A stretch of 64,000 bases of DNA from Impatiens glandulifera (lineage: Eukaryota; Streptophyta; Magnoliopsida; Ericales; Balsaminaceae). The stretch is from NCBI RefSeq assembly GCF_907164915.1, contig NC_061863.1:8991882-9055881 (forward strand). The letters are read 5' to 3'. How positions within the stretch are numbered: position 1 is the stretch's first letter; the number at the start of each line of letters is the position of its first letter. This document shows, piece after piece, positions 53,889 to 64,000 of the stretch. Position numbers and translations under genes: made by a program. The notes beneath the pieces are model-generated. The model saw nothing but the letters and a program-made list of their open reading frames with translations. It had not been told where the DNA came from and searched no databases.

Positions 53889-55038
53889 TTTGTAGTAAAT
53901 GTTTTTTAATTAATAAAAAGTATAATTATTTAGATAAACACGGATTGATTGACACTTACTAAGAAAAAAAACTAATAAACATTGATGATGTGGTTGAAAT
54001 AAAGATTTTAGAGAATGTAATATATTATATTTATTGTTTGGTAAAAAGTAATTGAATACTTTATTTTTTTATATCACTACTGAATTATCTGACTCACAAA
54101 ATATTCTAAAAATACTGATTATGAATTAGGTTTATATCAAAATAAATTATTCTTTCCCTTTTATCTACATGAAAAAGTTATATAGAAGTTAAAAAAGATA
54201 TCTTCTTGGTCCCTTAGATAGCTTTTATAGCGGAAGAGGGTGTTATGATTTTTTCCCAACTTAGATTTGAGTTAGTGTTGTATTATGTTCGATGTGGTAT
54301 CTTATTTAGTCAAATTGATTTTTTATCTCGAATTTTTGTGATACGAATAATTTTCTTAAACTTCGCTGGATCGTTTGTTGTTCATATCCTCTAATTGTGT
54401 TGGTGATGCTTTATCAAGTTCATGTTCGTTCCATTTTTAGCAGTAAAGGAGATGGAGTTACCGAATCTGGAGTTGATTTTTATTTTTTCAATAAAGAGTC
54501 ACCGAATAAGATCTTTCAGTCGAAGACCCCTCTTATAGGTATCCTCCCATTATTTCTACGGGTTTCTCACTTTTTTGATTATATATGTAGATAATCATTT
54601 ATCATTTTGCATGTCATTTTTCGGCACTGCTTACCAACCATCGGTTAATGACACAATTCAGTGTCGCTCAAAATATTTTGTATAGATTTTTACAACACCG
54701 TTTGATTGGTTTGTTCGACTTGCTCTACTTCATCACTCATCCTTACAGATTTTTGAAGTCACCCTAAAAAAATTACAAGATTATTCAATTTTTATCATTA
54801 TAATTTTAATTATTGCAAATATGTCATATTATTTAACACATATATTTTATTTAGTTGTTTTGTTTTTGTTGACATTATTATGCAATTTAGTTTTTGACAA
54901 GTAACTCGTTATTTCAATTAATGATAAATAATTTCTTTTTGAAAAAAAAAGTTTATATCTTCTTATTTTTATTTTATTTAATATAAAAAACTAGCATTAT
55001 GGACAGATCTACGTTGGAGTTGAGGTGGACTCCCACTT
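53889..55038. other. AT-rich sequence, no gene seen
   Basis: About 54180-54600 is less AT-rich and may be a transposon remnant, but no domain was recognised. Confidence 0.5.
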
Positions 55039-58000
55039 TGTAACACTTGAGAATGTCCATAGTCCTTAGATTATGAAATGTGGCAGTACGGGGAATCTAA
55101 AGTGAATCGAGGTTCGATGCATTTCAATATTGGTTTGTGTTAGATATTTTTTAAAAATAAAAGATTTATTTTTAAAAATGTTGACAGTAGTTACTGCTTT
55201 TAAAATTAATTATATAAAAATAATTAATTTTATTCAAATTTTAATAATATGTGAATTTGTTATAATCAAAATGATAATCTAATTAAAATTCAGTTTAAAC
55301 TAATTAAACATAATTAATATAATAAAAGATTATTTATTTGAAAACAAAGTCACCAAATAATTTTAGAAAAATCAGTAAAATATACGTATATAAACGTACT
55401 TTATACCAGAGTTTCTATAAGGGGTTTGTTATTTAGTTATGTTCGGGAAAGAGTTTTTGAGCTATGTCCTACGCTCCCGTGGAAGACCATTTTATTTTTT
55501 AAAAGTGGCTATCAAAAGATTTATATTTTAACATTTATTTCATTTAATTAGTAGTTAGTGAGTCCTAAATAAAGATATGTTTATATTACGCAAATAATTA
55601 TACAAAATTATTTAGAAGTGCATAAATGCGATTGTGTTGATATAAGATTGAGTAAAAGACCTGAAAAATATTAGAAAAAATATTAGAATTTAAAAATAAA
55701 TTCTAAATGGGGCCTTAATTAAAATATTTGTTTGGAAAATACTCCGAAAATATTAAAAATCATTTTATGACCTCTTGGGATTATTTGAAAATAGATTTGG
55801 GTTCAAAAATTACAAAAATAAATTGGATTTTAAAAAGTGGAACCAAACAGACTTTAAGACTGGAGTCCTAAAGCTTGGGTCTGTTTTTATTGGTCTAAGC
55901 TTAGATGGGCTTGGTCTAGATCGAGAGTGGTTTGGATCGGGGCTCGGGACACTCGTTCAAGGGAATGGATGGGTCAACCCTAGGGTTCAGTAGGCTCGGT
56001 TTTGAACTCAGATTGCTCAGTCCTAGATCTAGGAGTCTCGATCCTAGATTTAACTTCCTTGATCATGGGACCTAAGAGTCTCAGTCCCTAGTTAGACCTC
56101 TCGGTCATAGGTTATAATCCTCTGTCAGATTCCTCGGTCCTTGCTCAAGAACACTAGTCCTATATAACTCAAGAACATCGGTTATTGGTCTCAGTTTGGT
56201 CTCGGTCCTACTTCTCGGTCCTACAAGACTCGGTCCAAGAGGACCGAGTGGTCTTCATTTGGTAAGAAGATTGCAGGTTTGTATTTTTTGATACAGATCA
56301 TGAAAACATGATATTTATGTTGCTAACAACTCATATGGATATAGGGATCATCTTTGATTGCAGTTTCTACGAGCTGTCTTCTATGTAGAGGAAATGAAGA
56401 AACCATAGATCACCTATTCGGGAGCTGCTGTATTGATTCGGAACTTTGGGACAGATTCTATAAATGCTGGAGCTGATCAGTTTCCCGAGCGAATGGAATG
56501 AAATCAAAGATGCAACACTACTCAAAGCCAAGTGAAATATATTTGCAACAAGCGTGTTCAAGTGCGGCTTTGGAGCAGTGGTGTATAACATTTGACAAGA
56601 ACGGAATGCAAGGGTATATGGCAGAACCCGCATGAGCGTTGAAGAGTTATGGAAAGATATTGTATCGGATTGTAGCGCCCTCGCGGGAACGTGGAGAAGA
56701 ATTCCAAGCACGGAGCAAAATTGGAATATCTGTAGGAATTGGAATTTACCATTTTTTAAACTCACTAGAATTGAAAGCATTGTAATCAGATAATTCATTT
56801 ACGTTTTTAGCTTTTTAACTTTTATTCAGAATGTTACGTCTTCAAAATCATTATAGGCCTGTCTAGAATGGTCTCTTAAACTCGTGGTTTTTTTTCCCAT
56901 TTTTGGGATTTTTAATGAAATGACGCTAAGTCGTTTTTCCAAAAAAAAAACACAATCAATCGAGCTTTAAGATGATCAATTTCCCAGCCCGATTTTTAGG
57001 ACAAGAATTGTGAACTTTTGATTTATGCAATCTCATGGCATAATTCTTGTTCCAACAACTTTGAAATGATGTTTATCGTCGAACACAACTAAATCAAAGA
57101 TATCAATCAAGCTCTGTAACAATTTTTAAAAATTGAAATTCAAACTTATTTTTAAAAAAAATTCAGTTGGATCAAACATGATCGGAATGATTGTTTTATG
57201 ATTTGGAAATCATCCTAACATATTTAGAAACATGTCATGCAACTAATTGAATCAAAATTCCACCTTAAAAGCTCAAGAACATGAAATTCAATATTTCTAA
57301 ATTTTCAAATCAAATTTGGGTTTTTTCGATTGAGATTGAATTGATGAAATCTCTTTCGACATAAAACTTATAAATCATCTAGAGATTGGTTTCCACTAAA
57401 GAAAATACAAAATTGAACCCTAAATAAGATTAACCCGATCAAACTTGGAAAAATCTAATTTTAAATCATAACTTGAATTAAAGTGGGTCTGGAGTTTACA
57501 AGTGATTGAAGAACACTTCATCAAAAAGACAATCGCCTTATTTTTTTTTTGTAGATCTTCAATCAAGCTGTAATGTTCGGATTTTGTTTGATGGATTGAG
57601 AGAACAACATTGAGGGACTATTTATACCCGAGCTAAGTCGGTTTTATAGTCGAATTCAACTTCAATTTTACATCTGAAATGATTTCTTCTTCGTTCTGTT
57701 TTGTCCTCGCCAGCCCATTCTAAGATAAGATTTGAAATCTTATCTTAGGGGTAATGATGGTGAGGGAGGGGCGTGCACGAGGGCAAAATCTAAGAGGATA
57801 AGGACGAGCAACGAGGGAGATGGAGCTTCTAGAAGATCGTCGATGTCGGGTGCATTTCTCCAGTCTCATGAAGAAGATGAATAAAACGACGTCGTTTTGT
57901 TTAAAAAAACGTACATTTGCGTTCCGTTGGTTGCTGAAGCATCTAGGCTAACGGGGGTTAGCGTCCAGTTAGCTGATCTCGTGCAGACCTGGTGCGCGCT

Positions 58001-58500
58001 TCCTTCATTGAATCTAGATGCGTGGAAGCATCTAAGGCGTTGGATGATGCCTAGGCACTCATTTGTTGGCCACGAATTCTGGTGCAACAGTTAAACGTAA
58101 TTTCTGTCACACTAGATCGTCAATTTAGTTTTTTAATAAAAGAGTTATTTGAAATCGAATTTTTAATTATTTCTTGCGTTTTTTTTCACAAAATTAATAC
58201 ACAAAATATTTTTTAATAACATAATCAAAATTATGTTTATTTATTTTATTTTTGGATATTTTGAGATATTTATTTAATTGTTTAAAATAATAAATTATAC
58301 ATAATTTGTGTTTAAAATCATCATTAAATTATTTCAATCCCTTTTTGAGTTTAATTTGGATAAAGTAAATACAATATTTTAACCTCAAATTATTTTATAT
58401 TTAATTAATTTTCTAATTAGGAATTAATTATTATAATAATTAATCATATTTTAATTTTAACCTTCTCTTCTATTTATTTTGAGTTGAAAATTTCAAAATA
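55039..58500 (+). mobile_element. LTR-like repeat, copy B (interrupted by a LINE)
   Basis: Begins TGTAACACTTGAG and runs collinear with 33883-36600. It has the same ACGTATA...AAACGTA block (about 55384), a CTCGGTC-rich domain (about 55990-56240), GATCAAACATGATC (about 57170), AAACGACGTCGTTTT (about 57885) and an AT-rich tail. It is longer than copy A mainly because of the LINE fragment at about 56345-56951. No gag, protease or polymerase domain was seen. The right end is approximate. Confidence 0.5.
56345..56951 (+). pseudogene. 5'-truncated LINE (non-LTR retrotransposon) 3' fragment
   Basis: Translation gives CLLCRGNEETIDHLFGSC and later SELWDRF, the zinc-binding zf-RVT pattern found after the reverse transcriptase of plant LINEs. 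It continues with VVYNIWQERNARVYGRTR, a typical LINE C-terminal stretch. Stops and frame changes break it. The sequence ends in an A run at about 56942-56951. No clear target duplication was found. It sits inside the LTR-like copy B. Confidence 0.75.
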
Positions 58501-60014
58501 TTATTTTAATATTTTTATAAATTGGGGTATGTTAATTTTTTATGCTTACACATTTTAAAAGTTTTTTTCGTTTACACTAAAAGTGTGACCTAACCCCTTA
58601 ATTATTTAATTTAATTTATTATTTAATTTTCTAATTTAAAAAAATAAAAATAAAAACAAAAACTAAATTGATCTGCCTATTTTATTCATAATTTTTCCAA
58701 ATATATTTTTGAAGTACATCCCAACTCCAATTTATAAATTTGTTCTTAACTAGCATGATCAATAACTAATACTTCCATTTTCATTTAAGGTTACCCATTA
58801 ATTCATGTTAATAGGATTATGGTATCGAGTCTCTACCCAATATCATTTAAAAAAATAATAAAATTGTTAAATAATAATGAATAAAAAGAATTGGGTTGTT
58901 ATCTATTTAAAGAAAAATGATACATAAAATAATGTTATTATGTTCAAATATATATACATATATTCTTTCATAAAGATGTACCTTATTTAGAAACACTTTT
59001 TTTACATGTTTTTTTTATATGAATTTGAATGTAGATAAAAATTAAAATTAAATTTATAAATCAACTTACCTAAATTTAATTTCAAAACATTTCTATATTA
59101 ACTAAATAAAAATGTTTTATAATGTAGTAATATCTTTTAATTTTTGAATGATATAAACTAGCCTAACTTCTGCTATCACGATTATTATCTTAAGAATTAC
59201 TCGTCACTTAGATATGTTAATGAGTAAACAAAAGTAATAATATCTCAAAATTTTATAATTTTATATGTAAAAAATAATGATTTGAAATCAACTTCATTAC
59301 TCAACTTATGCAAAGCCAATTTTGTTTGGTATGGAGTTCTTGTAAGACCAAAATAATAATATTGAGCATTTTAAAAATATTAGTTAATGAAGTTGAATTT
59401 AAACAAAAATATAAATAAATATTAATATCTATAATTAATTAAATTATATATTATAATATTATCTCATTCAAAATTATAGTTATTATATTTGTTTAATTCT
59501 CACTAAAATATATAAAAAGATTAATAAAGAGTTGTCACCAATTACCCAAACTTAAAAATAAACTTAAGGCATGGTTGGTTCGAGTGTTATTTATATAACT
59601 CACGGTAATCAAATATCATTTCGCAATATGTTTTATCATTATGTCTAACTCGTTTCATTAACCAAAATTCTAGAATATCATTTATTTAAAAATTTATTTT
59701 ATCATTATATTTTAAAACAATTTAAATATTTTTACTAAAAAAAATCCACGGATTCTTAAAACTATCGTAAATCATTACTTTATAAATAACTCGAATTCGA
59801 GGTAAAACATTACCAAAAACTTATTAAATAAATCTTAAAATTTAATAAAAAAAAAAACCAATTCCCAATAATTTTAATAATTTTAAATAGAAGAAAAATG
59901 AAAGTCATATACCCCTAGATTGTGATAAAAACCACCTGTTAAACCAAACAAGGCTTTAATTTGCCCATTTTTGCCAGAGGGAAAAAAGCTTTTGTTCCCT
60001 TTCTCTTAGATTTA
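58501..60014. other. AT-rich LEUNIG upstream region
   Basis: No gene was recognised. Composition becomes less AT-rich from about 59940. Confidence 0.6.
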
Positions 60015-60252
60015 TACTTTCTCCCTCTTCTATCTACCAACCCTCATCTCTCTCTCTTTCTCTCTACACCCTGTAAATGTTCATCTCTGAATCTACTCTT
60101 CTCTAGTTCACTACTTGTTTCCATGAAATGTTCTTTCTTTTAACCTTCTTCTTGAGCTCATCTTCAGAGGTGAAACAACCAGAAGTTGAAGAAACATCTT
60201 CTTCTTCTTTCCTTTTTCTCTCATCGATTTGAGAGTTTCTTGATCAATAAAC
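60015..60252 (+). promoter_or_regulatory. LEUNIG pyrimidine-rich leader
   Basis: Strongly CT-rich sequence (runs of TCTC and CTTCTT at about 60015-60065 and 60180-60225) directly precedes the start codon, as in many plant core promoters and 5' UTRs. The transcription start was not determined. A 60-codon open frame here is probably incidental. Confidence 0.4.
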
Positions 60253-61217
60253 ATGTCTCAGACCAACTGGGAAGCTGATAAAATGTAAACATTTTTTTTT
60301 TTTTCTTTCTTTCTTTCTCAATCTACCTAGTTTCTATCAAACATTAGTAATAGTACATTAATCTGATTGATTTTGTTCTGGGTTTTCCTTTATTTTCTTT
60401 CATTTTTCTTCTATAATGAAGTTATTGTCTTCTTTTACTTATTTTTCAGTCTTTGTGAAGTTTTAGATTCCAGTTTTTTTGATGGGTTCTGAGCAAGTTT
60501 TACTTGTCTTCTTAGGGTTTTCATGTTTTAGCTCACTGTTTCATTTGCATGTCCTTCAATTTGTGTTTTTAGGGTTTTAATCTTCTTGAATTCCATTATT
60601 ACAGGCTTGATGTGTACATCCATGACTACATGGTGAAAAGAAATTTGAAAGCATCTGCACAAGCATTTCAAGCTGAAGGAAAAGTATCATCTGACCCAGT
60701 TGGTAATAAGAAATGAAACCCACAAAGTTACAAACCCTATATTGATTCAGAGTTCATTTTTTTTTATGTTTTCCTTTTCAGCTATAGATGCGCCTGGTGG
60801 GTTTCTATTTGAATGGTGGTCTGTTTTCTGGGATATATTTATAGCCAGGACTAATGAGAAACACTCTGATGTTGCTGCATCTTATATTGAGGTTTTTTAA
60901 ATCGAAACAATATAGATTTGTTTAGAGATTTGAAGATTTTGATCTGTTTTTCTTTTTTTTTTTAATTTGGAAACTTCAGACTCAGTTGATTAAAGCCCGA
61001 GAACAGCAACAACAACAGCAACACCAACAATCCCAGCAACCTCAGCATTCACAACAACAGCAGCAGCAGTTACAAATGCAACAAATTTTGTTACATCGAC
61101 AAGCTCAAGCACAGCAACAACAGCAACAGCAGCAACAACAACAACACGCTCAGGCTCAACAGCAACAGCAGCAACAACAACAACAACAGGCTCAACAACA
61201 ACAAGCTCAACAGCAGC

Positions 61218-61249
<32 letters not shown>

Positions 61250-63260
61250 CGAAGAGATGGGAGCCACCTTCTAAATGGAACGAGTACTGCTAATGCTTTG
61301 GCTACAAAGATGTATGAGGAAAGATTGAAATTGCCGATCCAAAGGGATTCTTTAGAAGATAATGCAATGAAGGTAGCATTTTCCCCCTTCATTTGAAAGC
61401 TTGTTTGATGTGGTTTTTTTGAAGGTTATGAAAATAAAACCTTGTTTGATGAAAAAGTTGGAGTTTTTGGCATTATTTGGGTTAAATTACTAAAAGTTTT
61501 CATTTGTAAAAATAAAAATAAAGTTAAGGGTATTTTGGTTGATGTATTAAGTGATTTGATTGTTAAAATGATAGGTGGTGTGATAAAGTTTTTTTTGATA
61601 AAACCCAAGATCAAGCAAGCTCTAAGCTTTAAGTTTTGATTTGTGCATTTCAGCAAAGATTCGGAGAGAATATGGGACAGCTTTTGGATCCAAGTCAGTC
61701 GTCGTTGCTGAAATCTGCTTCAGCTGCTGGTCAGACATCGGGAGGGTATCCACATTTATTTGTTTTCGATTAATTTAATGGAAATATCATTTTCAAGTAT
61801 ATATTTTTTTTCTCGCTTAATGATTGGTGCATGGATTGACACTTACCCTTTTTTTATGTAATGGAACTCTTATTTCTTAGGCAAGTTCTTCATGGTACAG
61901 CTGGTGGAATGTCTCCTCAAGTTCAGTCTCGGAATCAACAACTTCCAGGGTCAACACCGGTTAGAGATTAATTGTTCCTATTGAAGAGAACATATTTTAT
62001 TTTATTTTTCTTTGATTCTAATGCAATTTCCCCCCATCTTATTTAGGATATAAAGACGGAGATGAATCCAAGGGCTAATGGACCTGAGGGATCGTTAATT
62101 GGAATGTCAGGTACCCATTTGTAAACACTTATAGTTTATGTTTTTGTATCCATATCCGGAATCAGATGAGATACAAACCAGTGCCTTTTCTGTTATAGGG
62201 TTCTTTGAATATCCAAGGGGTTATTTCCAAATAATCTTGTTTGATGCACATTATTGAAAACCTAAAGTTATTTGGGTAAACATATAATTATTTTTTGAAA
62301 TAAAGGGTACTTTGGTTGATGATTTAAATGATATTATTGATGAGTATATCCTTAGATCAGATAGAGTTATTTGAAATAAATTTCAAATAATCAAACATCA
62401 AACACAGTCTAATAAATTTCTGAATCTGTCTCGAACTAAAAGTTATAGTTTCCAAACATAATCTCGTCCTGAAGAAATAGTTCAAGTAAATATCTGTGAA
62501 TCTCTCCTTATTCTCTCTTTCTCTAAACTGAAGGTTCCAATCAAGGAGGCAGCAACTTGACATTGAAGGGATGGCCTTTAACGCCTTTGTCAGTAAGTCT
62601 GTCAAATTACAAACTTCTAATAATACAAACAATGTTTATATCAAGGATTTCATATTTGATAATTATTTCCATTTACTAGGGCTTAGAGCAGCTACGATCT
62701 GGGCTACTCCAGCAGCCGAAGTCTTTTATGCAAGGGTCACACCCTTTTAACCAACTTCAGATGTTGACGCCTCAGCATCAACAACAGCTTATGCTTGCAC
62801 AGCAGAATATGACTTCTCCATCAGCAAGTGAGATGGAAACAAGGAGGTTAAGGATGCTTCTTAATAACCGAAGTATGAATCTAGGAAAAGATGGCCTTCC
62901 AAATTCTATGGGAGATGTGGTTTCTAATGTTGGATCGCCATTACAAGCCGGTTGTGGTGTTTTGCCTCGAGGAGACCATGATATGTTGATCAAGGTTCTT
63001 TTTTTAGGCGGATTTTCTCTTTATACTATTAATTGATCGGTTTTTTAATGGTTTTTGATTACTTTTTTTTATAGTTAAAAATGGCTCAGTTACAGCAGCA
63101 GCAACAACAGAACAATAACCAACTTCAGCAACATGCTCTCTCTGGTCCACAACAGTCCCAGAGTTCTAATCATAGTCTTCATCCCCAAGATAAAATCGTT
63201 GGGTCGGGAAGCTTAACTGCAGATGGTAGCATGTCTAATTCCTTTCGAGGAAATGATCAG
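60253..63260 (+). CDS. LUG: LEUNIG-type transcriptional co-repressor, N-terminal half (continues past the window)
   Basis: Ten exons are readable: 60253-60284, 60605-60702, 60782-60891, 60980-61372, 61654-61745, 61881-61959, 62047-62110, 62534-62592, 62680-62994 and 63075-63260. They give 476 residues in frame; a donor at 63261 shows the gene runs on. LEUNIG is a Groucho/TLE-like nuclear co-repressor that works with SEUSS-type adaptors, for example in repressing AGAMOUS. Residues 1 to about 88 form the LUFS domain with a LisH motif ([19 protein letters not shown], later [15 protein letters not shown]). A glutamine-rich tract covers about 89-170. A conserved central segment follows ([72 protein letters not shown]). 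The C-terminal WD40 repeats must lie to the right. No disabling change was seen. Confidence 0.95.
61396..61630. mobile_element. MITE-like insert in LEUNIG intron 4
   Basis: Left end AGCTTGTTTGATGTGG and right end CCCAAGATCAAGCAAGCTC are inverted repeats. The interior (GGGTATTTTGGTTGATG) recurs in introns 7 and 10. No clear target duplication was identified. A 65-codon open frame inside is incidental. Confidence 0.6.
62203..62410. mobile_element. MITE-like insert in LEUNIG intron 7
   Basis: The ends resemble the intron-4 copy: TCTTGTTTGATGCA on the left, and AATCAAACATCAAACACAG on the right in inverted sense. The shared interior includes GTTATTTGGGTAAA and GGGTACTTTGGTTGATG. Boundaries are approximate. 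Confidence 0.5.
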
Positions 63261-63289
63261 GTGTTTAATTGTACCCTTGCCTTTATTTG

Positions 63290-64000
63290 ATGAAAAAGTG
63301 AACGAATTATTTAGAGCTTGTTTGATGGTAGTTTTTGTTATATATTAAATAATCTAACTTTTTAATAAAAAGTGGATTATTTGGGGGTAAGTGACTAAAA
63401 TATCTTTTGCAATTACTATTTTAAATTATTATAAAAAGTAAAGTAAGGTTACTTTTTCATTTTAGCTGATTATTTGAATGATTTTTTGATGATGTAAAGG
63501 TTATTTAGGTGGCTTGTTGAGCTTGGTTTATTTGAATAACCAATTGGAGCTTGTTTGATCATTTAAAAAAATCTTTATCATATCACCTATCACCTATCAA
63601 ATCATTTGATTCTTCAATCAAAATTCTAAAATACCTTAATTTTTTTTACAAGTTTTATTTTAAATACAAAAGTTCATTTTAGTAATGTAACTAAAATGAT
63701 CCTACTTTTCATCAAAAGAAATTTTGATTTCATAACCAAGATTTTTTCAAATAATCCCACATCATGCAAGCTTCAATGGTTATTTCAACTAATTTCGTTT
63801 GATGCAGGTTATTGAAAGTTAGTTATTTGGGTAAAAATGACATGGTATAAATGTATAATGAGTTTTTAAAAATAAAGGGTAATTTAGTATTTTTGTTGAT
63901 AATTTGAATAACTATGTGATAGTGGGTTATATGAGATTATTAAAAGAAAAAAACGAGGGTACTTTAGTGTTTCTATTGACGATTTGAATGATGTGATACA
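63290..64000. mobile_element. MITE-like copies in LEUNIG intron 10 (to window edge)
   Basis: At least two related copies. One starts AGCTTGTTTGATGG near 63315. Another, around 63780-64000, has CGTTTGATGCAGG, GTTATTTGGGTAAAA and GGGTAATTTAGTATTTTTG, paralleling the intron-7 copy. The last may continue past the window. Confidence 0.45.

Noticed and set aside
61207..61392. Antisense frame with a poly-cysteine run
   Set aside because: It is the reverse strand of the LEUNIG polyglutamine codons.

Overview
The window looks like nuclear DNA of a flowering plant (eudicot). It is very AT-rich, has GT-AG introns and long TA microsatellites, is dense in degraded transposons, and carries three recognisable intact plant genes. 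The species cannot be named from the sequence. Genes were read by eye from conserved protein motifs and splice sites; no search was run.

Layout. 1-3025 is AT-rich intergenic sequence with a 91-bp tandem duplication. From 3026 to about 19.1 kb lies the most unusual part. It starts with a Helitron-type 5' terminus (A|TC...AATGATGCTTAATT) that is interrupted after 15 bp by a 453-bp Harbinger/Tourist-like MITE. A 10.6-kb higher-order tandem array follows, in which a start-codon exon with a consensus splice donor is repeated 24 times. Next come decayed multi-exon fragments of at least three unrelated genes, all on the + strand: an ARGONAUTE (AGO5-like), a plant beta-galactosidase (GH35), and the second-largest RNA polymerase III subunit (RPC2). 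A fourth, unidentified C-terminal exon pair lies beyond them. This is the arrangement expected of a gene-capturing Helitron, but I could not place its 3' end. An AT-rich triplication of about 480 bp and a short, clearly bounded minus-strand Helitron (20671-21181) come next.

21.8-24.0 kb holds an intact APC13 gene (anaphase-promoting complex subunit 13). Its promoter carries two site II (GCCCA) motifs and an E2F-type site. A MULE-type inverted-repeat element with a perfect 9-bp target duplication follows at 24375-25300. 25-39 kb is gene-poor; it contains a 28.4-kb inverted/tandem repeat and a 2.7-kb LTR-like element with a SINE-like insertion inside it.

39.65-41.61 kb is an intact four-exon YUCCA flavin monooxygenase gene (auxin synthesis). 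41.6-60 kb is again gene-poor. It holds an expanded minus-strand Helitron-related array (51.07-53.89 kb) and a second copy of the LTR-like family (55.04-58.5 kb) with a truncated LINE nested in it. From 60253 to the right edge is the first half of a LEUNIG (LUG) transcriptional co-repressor gene: ten exons, with the WD40 half beyond the window. Several of its introns carry copies of one MITE-like family.

APC13 (cell cycle), YUCCA (auxin synthesis) and LEUNIG (floral and leaf patterning co-repressor) are independent single genes, not a pathway cluster.
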